A stretch of DNA of 64,000 nt from Armatimonadota bacterium. GTDB lineage: Bacteria; Armatimonadota; Fimbriimonadia; Fimbriimonadales; Fimbriimonadaceae. Below, one piece after another: positions 18,413-27,105 of the stretch; position 1 is the stretch's first letter, and each line of letters starts with the position of its first letter. Where the stretch lies: NCBI GenBank assembly GCA_018268395.1, contig JAFDWQ010000003.1, forward strand, positions 469,238 to 533,237, in the 5' to 3' direction. The notes under the pieces were generated by a model. The model did no database searches and had not been told where the DNA came from. It saw only the letters and a program-made list of their open reading frames with translations. The position numbers were made by a program, and so were the translations under genes.

Positions 18413-19237
18413 TCATCGGCCAAAGGTAAGTAGCGGCCCAAAAATGGGCCATGTCCATGGGGGAGGAGGTGGAATGCGGACACCAGGCCCTGGAAGGATC
18501 AGGCACTTCACGAGTGCAATTAGAAAGCACTTACGGACACCGTTCCTAAGACTGCGGAGCTTTTCTCCGTGTGTCCACTCCCAGGGCCAGTGGCACAAAC
18601 GCGACACTATCAGTTGCGCCAGGTAACATAGTACCATGAGAAAGAGTTTCTTGAGTAACGTAGAGCAATGATCTGTACCTTTGCAGGCTAGCCCCACCTT
18701 GCAAATGGTTTGAGTGATCATGTTGACCCAAGCGCACATCCAGCAGTAAGCTAGAACCATCACTACTATTGCCGTAACGATGGCGAAGGCTGCGGCTAAG
18801 GCAGCGCCAACCGCTCCTCCAAAAAGACCACCAAGTCCACCAAGCACCGGTAGCGGAATCACTATGGAAAGGCCCGAAGGATCGCTATTCTTGATCGGGT
18901 GATTTTCCGCATAATTGTACGCAGCCTCGTCTGGCCACAGCGGGTCTACGGTCATCCACCGCCCCTGCACGGGCCTGTATTGCCTGGCCCGGACGTAGAG
19001 TCTGGCACCGTCGTCGTAGTAGCCGAAAGTGCCGACATACTTGAAGCGGGAGCTGCCGGAGCCAGTGTTGGAGCGGATCTCTCCATACGGCCAGTAGTCG
19101 TAGGTGGCCCGAGTGGTGGTCGCGTCCTGAAGGGCGGCTGTCGAGCCGAGCGTGTCGGGCCGGTAGAGCCGCTCTGTGCCGTTTCGGTCCTCGTGGAGGA
19201 CCACCCCGTTCACAACCGTGTACCTGGTGGTGGCCAA
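18413..19237 (-). CDS. RHS core plus toxin tip (copy B), directly after the RHS body
   Basis: 274 aa from TTG 19237, in the +1 frame relative to the RHS body, whose stop is 2 bases away. Residues 1-115 are RHS core (RYTVVNGVVLHEDRNG, RLYRPDTLGSTAALQDA, YWPYGEI, YYDDGARLYVRARQYRPVQGRWMTVDPLW, NSDPSGL). The tip then has a Gly/Ala-rich hydrophobic stretch (PVLGGLGGLFGGAVGAALAA, then AIVTAIVVMVLAYCW), a Cys-containing region and a Pro/Trp-rich end (PPPPPWTWPIFG). The hydrophobic, glycine-zipper-like tip suggests a membrane-active toxin; this is inference. Confidence 0.75.
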   Translation of the reverse strand: MATTRYTVVNGVVLHEDRNGTERLYRPDTLGSTAALQDATTTRATYDYWPYGEIRSNTGSGSSRFKYVGTFGYYDDGARLYVRARQYRPVQGRWMTVDPLWPDEAAYNYAENHPIKNSDPSGLSIVIPLPVLGGLGGLFGGAVGAALAAAFAIVTAIVVMVLAYCWMCAWVNMITQTICKVGLACKGTDHCSTLLKKLFLMVLCYLAQLIVSRLCHWPWEWTHGEKLRSLRNGVRKCFLIALVKCLILPGPGVRIPPPPPWTWPIFGPLLTFGR

Positions 19238-19238
19238 C

Positions 19239-22200
19239 TCAGTCCTTTTCCATCAGGTAGTCGCTACCGTCCCAGATCATGGTGGTCAGTTTGGCCCCGA
19301 GCCCACTTTGGACCAGCGACCTCCGAAGGCCGTCGGCCGAATAGGTGTAGGTCGAGAACGGTGGAGCGACGTTGGCGAGCTCTTCAATGGTCAGTCTGTC
19401 CTCGTCGTCGTACGTCCAGTTCGTCACCTGTCCGTTTCTATCCTCGCGGGTCTGGTTTCCGTTGTCGTCATATGTGTACGTGACCAACGTCGGGCCGTCC
19501 TGCAGGGTCGTCACCCTGTTGGCCACATCGAAGCTGTAGGTCATCGGCTGCAGGCCCTGGTGCCACTTCAGCGTCAAGTTGCCGCGCGTGTCGTATCCGA
19601 AGGTGGCCGTACCGCCCGAAACGGACTGTCCCGTCAAACGGTACGCGTCGTCCATCGTGTAGTTGGTCGCAATACCGTCTTTTGCCGAAGCGGTCTTATT
19701 GCCTGCTCCGTCCCACGTGTCGACGATGGTCATGACGAAGGCACCGGCGGGGTTCTTTTCGGTCAGAGTCGTCAACCGTGAAGCCGCGTCGTACTCCCAG
19801 CGCCGCTGCCAGCCTTGATCCATCAGAAGGGTGGTCAGCCTCGAAGCCGCATCGTACTGCTGCGTAAAGATCCGTCCGTTCGGGTTACGGATTTCCGATA
19901 TCCTGTTCAATGCATCGAAGGCGTACGTCATGACCCCGCCGTCCGGATCGATGAGGGTCGTGCGGTTACCCACGGCATCATATTTCCGTTGGAGCCTGTA
20001 ACCGACCTGGGTCTCATCGATCACCTCGCTTCGCTTCGAGTATGCGAAAGTCGTCGCGCCGGTCCAATCGACAAGGGTCGTGCGTCGCGACAACGCGTCG
20101 TACTGCATCGTGGCCCGTTGTCCGTTCGCATAGTGGAGCGAGACCGTACGGTCCAGGGCGTCATAAGTGAGCGATTTGATCCTTCCCCTGGCGTTCATGA
20201 CCGTGACGGGCCGGCCCTTACGGTCGTACGAGGTCGTCGTCGTCAAGCCGAGCTGATTGCCTAACGTATGGCGCCATCCTTCGGGCGTGTAGCCGATCGT
20301 AGTGCGCGCGCCGGCCGGATCGATGATAGCGGTCTGTTGACCGGCGAGGTCGTATTCGTAAGACGTCGTGTTGCCGTTCGCGTCCGTCACCGCGGACAGA
20401 CGGTTCGAGGACGTACCATAGGCGTTCGTCGTAATCTTGCCGTTCGCGTCACAGACGGTGACGACATTGCTGACCTGGTCGAAGGAGTACGTCGCCCGGT
20501 TTCCGAGCGGATCGATCGAGGACCGAACACGTCCGACGGCATCGAAGACCGTCTGGGAAAGGCAGCCTGTCTGATCGGTGCTTTGAACTTGCCGGTTGCG
20601 TGCGTCGTAGCCGAACGTCGTGGTGCCGTTCAACGCATCCGTGACGGTCGTGACGTTGTTGCGCGTGTCGTATTCGGTAGACGTGCTATGCCCCAGCGCG
20701 TCGGTCACTGCGGCCCGACGGCCCGCCGCATCGAACGCGTAGACCATCGTGAAGCCGAGCTGGTCCTGCACCGTGGTGAGCCGACTGGCGGCGTCGTACT
20801 CGTAGACCATCGTGAACCCTAACGCGTCGGTCACCGTTGTCACGTTCCCGAGGACGTCGTACTCGTACGTGGTCCTATCACCGAGAGCGTTAATGACCAA
20901 GGTGCGGTTCCCATACCGGCCGTAGGCGTAGGTCGTGCGGTTCCCTAGTGGATCGACTTCCGCCGTCAACATGCATTGGTCGTACACGTAGTTCCACACC
21001 GGTGCGTCCGCACCGACCGTATAGGGTCCGATTCTCGCGGTCACGTTGTCAGAAAGGTCATATTGGAAACAGGTCACCCGCCCGAGAGGATCCGTGGTCT
21101 GCAGCAGGCGGTTCAATGGATCGTACAGGTTCGTAACGACCCCACCGTCGCTGTGTTGAATGCTGACAACGTTGCCCAGAGAGTCATAGTTCAAGGTCGT
21201 GACCAGGCCTCTTGCGTCCTTCATGGTCCGCATCAAGCCCTGTGCAGTGTACGAATATGTGGTCCGCTGACCTAACGGATCGATCGCTGCCAAAAGCCTC
21301 CGTTTGTTCGCCAGCGTTGAGACATCGGAGTAGACGGACGTCCAGACGTTATTGAGGGCGTCGACGACGGTCGTTAAGTTCAGGAACGCGTCGTACTTGT
21401 ACGTTGTGATGTTGCCTAGAGCGTCCGTTTCCGACAGGACCAGTCCCACGCTGTTGTTCGTGAACGCCTTGTGCACGCCCATCGGCCTATTCGAAGACGC
21501 GAGCCAGCCGTTTCCATCGTACGTCGATGTCTCGACGACTCCATCTGGCGACGTCACCGTGGACACGCGACCGTCGGCGTCGAAGACATACGTGGTCTTT
21601 CCTCCCAGTGGCGACGTGATGACTGTCCGCTTCTGCGCCTCGTTGTACTCGTAGCTCCAGAAAGGAGATTCTGGCGTAGTACCCAAGATCATGCTCACGA
21701 CGCGCCTGTCTGCATTGAACACATAGGACGTGACGAAGCCTCTTGGATCCTCTATGCTGTTCAGAATGGACACCGTGTCGTTCGTTACCGTCGTGTAACC
21801 GTAGCGGGTCACACAGCCCGACGGGACGACCATGGTGGTGAGGTTCCGGTTCGAGTCGTATTGGAACGTCCAGTGCCGACCGCCCCAATCGTCGATGCCG
21901 CTCAGAAGCGAGGTCGGAGATCCGGTGGAATAAGCGAAACTCAGTAGCGCTCCGCCGGGGACAGCGATGCTGTCCAGGTACGGGAATCCTCCGATCGCCG
22001 AATAGCTGTACGTATGCCTGTTGCCGTAAGTGTCCTCCACCCTTGACAGACTATAAGTGGTCGTGGCTACCTTCGGAGCGTAGACCGCCTTTATGCCGTC
22101 CGGGTAGTGCTCGGTGAACTCGTCAGAACCTGAACTGTACGTGAGCGTGGTGTACGACATCTGGTTCGCAGCCGAGTAGTTTCCGGCGTCCAACTCGAAT

Positions 22201-22529
22201 ACAGATACGTCCTGATTGCCCCGCACCACTTTCGCATAAGTCGTACCGTTGTTCGTGTAGCTGACGATGGATTGGAACACGTTGGCCGACCGTGCCTTTC
22301 CCACCGGGCCGTCCAAATCGCTGGCAGAGTCGTAATAGAGGCTCACATCGACCCCGAACCCCCGGGCCTTCAGCCTCAATTCGGGGTCGACGACTAGCCT
22401 TCCCGTTGCGGGATCAGGCGTAGGCCGATAAGGATGCGCTCTTTCACGTGCGGTCGTACCGACATAGGCCGGCAAACCTGTCTCTGGGTTCCACGTCTCT
22501 GGGCCGAACTCTCGTGCCATGGCTCTCAT
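19239..22529 (-). CDS. RHS/YD-repeat body protein
   Basis: 1096 aa from ATG 22529, 2 bp after the stop of the preceding mini-protein gene. The open frame extends upstream to 22667, but that part overlaps the mini-protein. The N-terminal ~75 residues are unique (GPETWNPETGLPAYVG; a PELRLKARGFGVDVSLYYDS block). The rest is made of dozens of YD repeats (YDxxGNxTxxTDxxG type), the shell that encapsulates polymorphic toxins. It ends at SDYLMEKD with TGA, just where the core/tip should continue, so body and tip are in different frames. No signal peptide is visible; export may use a different route or partner. Confidence 0.85.
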   Translation of the reverse strand: MRAMAREFGPETWNPETGLPAYVGTTARERAHPYRPTPDPATGRLVVDPELRLKARGFGVDVSLYYDSASDLDGPVGKARSANVFQSIVSYTNNGTTYAKVVRGNQDVSVFELDAGNYSAANQMSYTTLTYSSGSDEFTEHYPDGIKAVYAPKVATTTYSLSRVEDTYGNRHTYSYSAIGGFPYLDSIAVPGGALLSFAYSTGSPTSLLSGIDDWGGRHWTFQYDSNRNLTTMVVPSGCVTRYGYTTVTNDTVSILNSIEDPRGFVTSYVFNADRRVVSMILGTTPESPFWSYEYNEAQKRTVITSPLGGKTTYVFDADGRVSTVTSPDGVVETSTYDGNGWLASSNRPMGVHKAFTNNSVGLVLSETDALGNITTYKYDAFLNLTTVVDALNNVWTSVYSDVSTLANKRRLLAAIDPLGQRTTYSYTAQGLMRTMKDARGLVTTLNYDSLGNVVSIQHSDGGVVTNLYDPLNRLLQTTDPLGRVTCFQYDLSDNVTARIGPYTVGADAPVWNYVYDQCMLTAEVDPLGNRTTYAYGRYGNRTLVINALGDRTTYEYDVLGNVTTVTDALGFTMVYEYDAASRLTTVQDQLGFTMVYAFDAAGRRAAVTDALGHSTSTEYDTRNNVTTVTDALNGTTTFGYDARNRQVQSTDQTGCLSQTVFDAVGRVRSSIDPLGNRATYSFDQVSNVVTVCDANGKITTNAYGTSSNRLSAVTDANGNTTSYEYDLAGQQTAIIDPAGARTTIGYTPEGWRHTLGNQLGLTTTTSYDRKGRPVTVMNARGRIKSLTYDALDRTVSLHYANGQRATMQYDALSRRTTLVDWTGATTFAYSKRSEVIDETQVGYRLQRKYDAVGNRTTLIDPDGGVMTYAFDALNRISEIRNPNGRIFTQQYDAASRLTTLLMDQGWQRRWEYDAASRLTTLTEKNPAGAFVMTIVDTWDGAGNKTASAKDGIATNYTMDDAYRLTGQSVSGGTATFGYDTRGNLTLKWHQGLQPMTYSFDVANRVTTLQDGPTLVTYTYDDNGNQTREDRNGQVTNWTYDDEDRLTIEELANVAPPFSTYTYSADGLRRSLVQSGLGAKLTTMIWDGSDYLMEKD

Positions 22530-22531
22530 CC

Positions 22532-22831
22532 TTAGTCTAACGGCGCGCACGGGTTGGTAGGGCCAGGCGAGTTCGAGGTCGGGAGAGCCGGCACTTGTGG
22601 GCACGATGCACTTGGAAGGCGGGGGCTGTTGAAAGTCGCGCAAGTTCCTGATGCCCCGTTTGCACACGATCCGCAGTCACCAGGTTGGCCGTTTCCAGGC
22701 ACTCCGCCATTGCCGCCGTTCCCTCCTCCCGGGCCGCCATACCCTCCTCCCGACCCGCCCGGGCCGCCACCCCCGCCGAACTCAGGAGGCCATTGGAAAC
22801 AGGACCAACAGAACCAGGGGGGCATCGCCAT
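22532..22831 (-). CDS. Gly-rich, Cys-rich mini-protein
   Basis: 99 aa from ATG 22831, behind AGAGGG and 10 bp after the NifU-like stop. Three parts are visible: an aromatic/Cys start (PPWFCWSCFQWPPEF), a ~35-residue Gly-rich stretch (PGGSGGGYGGPGGGNGGNGG), and a Cys/Pro-rich end (DCGSCANGASGTC, then PSASCPQVP and NPCAPLD). No signal peptide. Four-gene operon context: glycosyltransferase, NifU-like protein, this gene, RHS body. Function unknown; it might be a structural or N-terminal partner of the RHS protein. Confidence 0.65.
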   Translation of the reverse strand: MAMPPWFCWSCFQWPPEFGGGGGPGGSGGGYGGPGGGNGGNGGVPGNGQPGDCGSCANGASGTCATFNSPRLPSASCPQVPALPTSNSPGPTNPCAPLD

Positions 22832-22841
22832 CAGAATCCCT

Positions 22842-23189
22842 CTAAGCTTCGTCGGGTGTGCGATCCGCCATGCTTTGGAATGCACTTAAGGCCAATTGGG
22901 CCAGATCGCGTTTACCTTCGGGAACTTCTCTAACCAATACTACCAAGTCCCTGGCTGTAAGTTCATTAGAGAACGCTAATGTTCGCCCTGCCATGAGGCG
23001 GCAGAGCAGTTCGCAAAAAGCCCGCGCGTGCGGACAGCTGTAGGTTTGGAACCGGCACTCTTCGATTGTCCCCTCCCGCTCGCGCAGCGTGAACTTGACG
23101 TACGGCCCTTCGCCCGGAGTCCCCAGCTGGCCCCGATGCGTCGGGCGTTCGACGGCACCCTCGTGTCTTGGCATGCCCGAAAGCGACAT
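22842..23189 (-). CDS. NifU/IscU-fold protein lacking two ligand cysteines
   Basis: 115 aa from ATG 23189 (a TTG at 23207 is possible). The order of elements follows the IscU/NifU N-terminal scaffold fold: GTIEECRFQTYSCPHARAF, LMAGRTLAFSNELTARDL, then EGKRDLAQLALSAFQSMAD. Of the three Fe-S ligand cysteines, only the one in TYSCPHA is present. The first (GAPxCGD position) reads GTPGEGP and the third (KxHCSxLA position) reads KRDLAQLA. It therefore probably does not assemble clusters. It is tightly coupled with the glycosyltransferase upstream and the mini-protein downstream. Confidence 0.65.
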   Translation of the reverse strand: MSLSGMPRHEGAVERPTHRGQLGTPGEGPYVKFTLREREGTIEECRFQTYSCPHARAFCELLCRLMAGRTLAFSNELTARDLVVLVREVPEGKRDLAQLALSAFQSMADRTPDEA

Positions 23190-23199
23190 GACCGTGGCA

Positions 23200-26100
23200 C
23201 TAAGCAAGACCGTCTTCCTCCGCTAACCCCAGGGTGACGTTAACGCGGCGGACGTGCTGCCTGGTCTGGTCGTGAAACGGATTGAGCCTGTGCGCGACAA
23301 GCAGGTGCTCCCTTGCGCCTCTTGGATCGCCTGCCAGCATGCGGCTGACGCCGATCATGAAGGCTGCCTCCGGCTCTCCGGCAGCCTCGAGTTCTCGAAG
23401 GACATGGACCGCTCGCGAATTCTGCCCGGCGTCAAAGCAGGCCCTTGCAAGGCACAAGCGAGGTTCCAGCGCCGTCGGGCAAGTTCGCGCGATGTTCTCG
23501 AAGAGGCGTTGCCGTTCCATTGGCCCACCTTGTGCTTCGGCGAACCTGGCAGCATGGCTACAGTAGAGCTTGCCGAGCCCATCGATTTTATTGAGGTGAT
23601 CCAGACACAATTGAGCAGTGCTCCAGTCTCTAACTTCCATCGCTATCGTGAAGAGCTCCTCGGCGCTAGGCGCGTAGTCGCTCGAGGACGAAAGTGCCTT
23701 GAGATAGTGCTCTTTGGCCTCAGTCCGGCGTCCAAGTGCGTTGAGGACCCCTGCGAGGTTATGGTGCGTCTTGAAGCCCTTGATACCGATATCAAAGCTG
23801 TTGAAGCACGAGCTGACGTCGGCATCCAGTGCCGCGGAATAGTGATGCACGGCCTCTTGTAGGTTTCCGCAGCGACTGTGAAGCAGGGCTCTCTGAAAGT
23901 GGAGTTCCGGATCTGTCCCGACGGCCCTCAGTCCTTCTTCAAGCGTCCAGGCGCTTTCGGCACTCAGCCCGAGTTCGCGTTGGCTCACTGCGAGCAGTAC
24001 GTACGCCTTTCTCAGGTGGCTCTCGCCCGGTTCTGCCGCCTCGATGCTCTTCTTGAGCCACCTGCAAGCTTTCTTGTGCTGGGTGTTGAAGTGGGCCGTC
24101 ATTCCAAGATTGAAGAGAACGAACGGATGGTTCGGCCGCTCTGTTAGGTCTAGCCAAAGAAGCGCACGGTCGCGCGCCCTCTTTTTGGCCTGCCCTTCCG
24201 GGCTCGTGTCGTAGCCGGAATGGAGTACGACTGCGTATAGCCTACTGATCATGCCACCGCCTGACCGAAGGCTCTGCAGGACTTGTTCGTGGATGCGTCC
24301 TTCGAATCGGACGTTCGGACCCCTCCGGAAGAGCTTGACATGGTCGACCCTCGTTCCTGCGTCCTTGCCGTCCGTCACGAACTGGACGGGTATGACGAAG
24401 CCGGAAACATCGGCAGGAGCGCTCATCGCCGCGTCAAGAATAGCTTCACCAGTTTTCATCGGTAAGGTGTCGTCCGCATCCATCCAAAAGATCCAGCTTC
24501 CCTTAGCGTACGAGAGCGAGCGGTTCCGGGCGTCGGAGAAACTGTTCTCCCAAGGGTGTTCATAGACCTTTGCCCCGAACGATCGCGCGATCTCCTGCGT
24601 ACCGTCCGTGGAGCCAGTGTCGACCACGATGATCTCTTTGAAAAACGGTTCGGCGCTTCGCAGGCAGTCTCCAATGACCCTTGCTTCATCCTTGACGATC
24701 ATGCAAAGGCTGATGTCTGCAAGCTGCGCCGCAGACCGAAACGAAGCAAGAAGGACCTCTGGTCGCCTGCTCTCGTCGAAGACGGTGCGCTCAGAGGACA
24801 GGCCCGGCAGGACGTTGACGAAGCCGCACTCGGTGTCGATCCGCCACTTGTCCAAGTACCGGGCCTCGTTCTGGCGCAACAGCAAGTTTCCGTCCACGCC
24901 CAACCGGAACATGCTCGCCGATCCGCGGTGATGGACGAACGCCCGCTCTGATATTGACAGTCTGTATCCCGCTCGACGCATCCTGTAGCAGAGGTCGTTG
25001 TCCTCAAAGAACCCAAGCCCGAACGATTCGTCGAAGGGGCCGACCTCTTCGAACACAGAGCGCTTCACGGCCAAACAGAAGCCGACCAGCATGTCCACGT
25101 CCCTTGCCCGTTTCGCGGTTGCGGCCAAATCCTCCGCGAACAGCTCGATGGTCTCCAGGCTCGTGTACGTCGGATCGATCTGCTGGTTGTGCCCCACGTT
25201 GTTACTGACAGGGCCGGTTGCAGCCACCGAACCGCTCGACATGAGGTCCTTGATCATTTCCCTGATACCGGGTCGGGTCACGATCGTATCGCTATTGAGA
25301 AAGAGGAGGACGTTTCCCGTCGCCGCGTTCGCCGCCTGGTTACTCGCCCGAGCAAAACCCAAATTCTGTTCGTTTTCGATCAAGTGGACCCAGTCGCGCT
25401 GTCTCACCAACGCGTTCGACCCGTCAGGAGAGGCATTGTCGACGACAATGGTCTCGTGCAGAAGGTCCCTGCAAGACTCCAAACTGTCGAGGCAACGCAC
25501 TATGTCGTCTTCACCGCCGCAAAGAGGAATGCACACCGAGACCTTCGGGTCCGTATCCGCCCTTCCTTCGGATCCCGTGAAGAAAGACTGGAGCGCCGTT
25601 CGAGGCAAATCCCATTCCTTGTCCATGCACGGTTCCAGGACCGCCGGGCAACGGATTCTCTCCGTGAACAGGTAGCACTCAGGGTGGGTCGGATGGAGGT
25701 TCCTCACCGTGTGGTCAGTCTTCCAAGCCTGCCACTTCTTCGTCCACCAGCCGGACACGACCTCGTCTCGGTGCGACCAGGTCTCCAGCTTTCGTAGGAT
25801 ACGTTCGTCAGGGCCGCAATACGACAGGTGGTGGAGCGACCCGATCCCGGCGCCCAAGCGCACTCGACGCTTCCCAGAGTAATTCCGAATGTGATGGTGT
25901 TCGGCGGCGTCAGCTCGTACCATCAGGACCGGCGTCAAGCTCTCGGGCGGCCGTATGGCGTACTCCGGGGACCTCCAGTACGTCTGCATCTCAACTTCGA
26001 CAACATCGGCCAGGTTTGCCTTCGCAACGGCCGAAAGCGCTTTACCAAGGGACGGTTCGACGATCTCGTCTCCATCGACGGTCAGGAGAAACGTCACGCC

Positions 26101-26364
26101 TCGCCGACGGGCTTCGCCCAAAGCATAGGAGCGGTGCAGCGATTCGCTTGACCAATCGCCCTCACAGACTTCGGCACCCGCACTGTGCGCGATTTCGGCA
26201 CATCGTGCCCAGTCGCCCGGCTCGGCATGCCACGGAACACGGCTTACGAACACCATCACGGGTCCAAGCTGCTTGACCGACGCGATGCTGTCGGCAAGAT
26301 AGTACCAGTCGTCGTGGACGCAGTACGCGGTCGCGATCGAGGATCCCGGTTTGTCCCTTGTCAC
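23200..26364 (-). CDS. Three-domain glycosyltransferase with C-terminal TPR repeats
   Basis: 1054 aa, GTG start. Domain 1 (~1-250) is a GT-A-like fold with TVDGDEIVEP. Domain 2 (~275-510) is a family 2 glycosyltransferase: VSVCIPLCGG, ETIVVDNASPDGS, NLGFARASNQ, LFLNSDT, FGLGFFEDNDLCYRMRRAG. Domain 3 (~550-770) is a second family 2 transferase: ISLCMIVKDEARVIGDCL, EIIVVDTGSTDGT, WMDADDTLP, then RIHEQV. Residues ~790-1040 are tetratricopeptide-like helices. It is cytoplasmic and probably adds several sugars to a polymer or protein. It heads the operon that ends with the RHS body, so the RHS protein or mini-protein may be a substrate; that is speculation. Confidence 0.8.
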   Translation of the reverse strand: MTRDKPGSSIATAYCVHDDWYYLADSIASVKQLGPVMVFVSRVPWHAEPGDWARCAEIAHSAGAEVCEGDWSSESLHRSYALGEARRRGVTFLLTVDGDEIVEPSLGKALSAVAKANLADVVEVEMQTYWRSPEYAIRPPESLTPVLMVRADAAEHHHIRNYSGKRRVRLGAGIGSLHHLSYCGPDERILRKLETWSHRDEVVSGWWTKKWQAWKTDHTVRNLHPTHPECYLFTERIRCPAVLEPCMDKEWDLPRTALQSFFTGSEGRADTDPKVSVCIPLCGGEDDIVRCLDSLESCRDLLHETIVVDNASPDGSNALVRQRDWVHLIENEQNLGFARASNQAANAATGNVLLFLNSDTIVTRPGIREMIKDLMSSGSVAATGPVSNNVGHNQQIDPTYTSLETIELFAEDLAATAKRARDVDMLVGFCLAVKRSVFEEVGPFDESFGLGFFEDNDLCYRMRRAGYRLSISERAFVHHRGSASMFRLGVDGNLLLRQNEARYLDKWRIDTECGFVNVLPGLSSERTVFDESRRPEVLLASFRSAAQLADISLCMIVKDEARVIGDCLRSAEPFFKEIIVVDTGSTDGTQEIARSFGAKVYEHPWENSFSDARNRSLSYAKGSWIFWMDADDTLPMKTGEAILDAAMSAPADVSGFVIPVQFVTDGKDAGTRVDHVKLFRRGPNVRFEGRIHEQVLQSLRSGGGMISRLYAVVLHSGYDTSPEGQAKKRARDRALLWLDLTERPNHPFVLFNLGMTAHFNTQHKKACRWLKKSIEAAEPGESHLRKAYVLLAVSQRELGLSAESAWTLEEGLRAVGTDPELHFQRALLHSRCGNLQEAVHHYSAALDADVSSCFNSFDIGIKGFKTHHNLAGVLNALGRRTEAKEHYLKALSSSSDYAPSAEELFTIAMEVRDWSTAQLCLDHLNKIDGLGKLYCSHAARFAEAQGGPMERQRLFENIARTCPTALEPRLCLARACFDAGQNSRAVHVLRELEAAGEPEAAFMIGVSRMLAGDPRGAREHLLVAHRLNPFHDQTRQHVRRVNVTLGLAEEDGLA

Positions 26365-26385
26365 GACTTGTATTCTACAGAAGTA

Positions 26386-27105
26386 ATGCCATCGACTGCT
26401 CCCGGACCTGAAAGGCTCACGGTGACCTTTGAGACGAAATGTTGGGAGGAAGACTGGCAGCGACTTCTCGCTCCCGGAGTGCTCGCAGAGCGTATAGGGC
26501 GGTTGGCCCGACCGTTCGACGAACGCGTCCTGTTCGTGAACAACGTTCGGGACCCTAAGCAGGTGTCCAGGATCGCTGACCGTTTGGTCTCACAAGAGGT
26601 ACTGACCAAGTACTACTTCGTGTCAGACGTCATCGACGAAGCCCTTGACCGTTTCCGACTCAGGCCAAGCGATCTCGGCGATGGCTATTGGTATTCAAGC
26701 GCCGAGTTATCGGGGCTCCACCTTTGCGATACACGGGCGTTGCTCCATTTTTCGAGCGACACTGCAATGGCCCACGTTCACGACTGGGTCACACCGGGCC
26801 TGGACCGGCTTGATAAACGCGTCTCCGTCGTTTGTCCGGTTTGGAACGGACGGTTGTTGGAAGCACGTGTCGAGTCCACGTCACAGGTCGGCCCGTACCT
26901 TCTTGGCGCGGGATTTTCGGATCAGTGCTATCTTGTAATGAAAGAGCCGTGGCTAACCGCCAATTTTAGCCTTGATCACCCGCATGGCGAGAGATACCCT
27001 TCCTATGGTGGTCCATTGTTCGAGCGGAGAGCCGACGCTTGGCTTCGTCATAGCGGTCTTGTCCGAGCCGTGGACACCAGAGCAACGTACATCCATCCGG
27101 CTTAA
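26386..27105 (+). CDS. Hypothetical protein of glycosylation-locus type
   Basis: 239 aa from ATG 26386, diverging from the large glycosyltransferase with only 21 bp between the start codons. It begins LTVTFETKCWEEDWQRLL and has RVLFVNNVRDPKQVSRIADRL and a DTRALLHFSSDTAM block. Proteins with this pattern occur in bacterial glycan biosynthesis clusters. No catalytic signature can be named. Confidence 0.55.
   Translation: MPSTAPGPERLTVTFETKCWEEDWQRLLAPGVLAERIGRLARPFDERVLFVNNVRDPKQVSRIADRLVSQEVLTKYYFVSDVIDEALDRFRLRPSDLGDGYWYSSAELSGLHLCDTRALLHFSSDTAMAHVHDWVTPGLDRLDKRVSVVCPVWNGRLLEARVESTSQVGPYLLGAGFSDQCYLVMKEPWLTANFSLDHPHGERYPSYGGPLFERRADAWLRHSGLVRAVDTRATYIHPA

Noticed and set aside
19230-19245. 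Programmed +1 frameshift like that of prfB joining RHS body and tip
   Set aside because: The GAC-TGA context offers no good +1 re-pairing and no upstream Shine-Dalgarno-like stimulator is seen; kept only as a split-gene observation.
19176-20822. Plus-strand frames opposite the RHS body
   Set aside because: Mirror translation of YD repeats, with no start signals or family resemblance.
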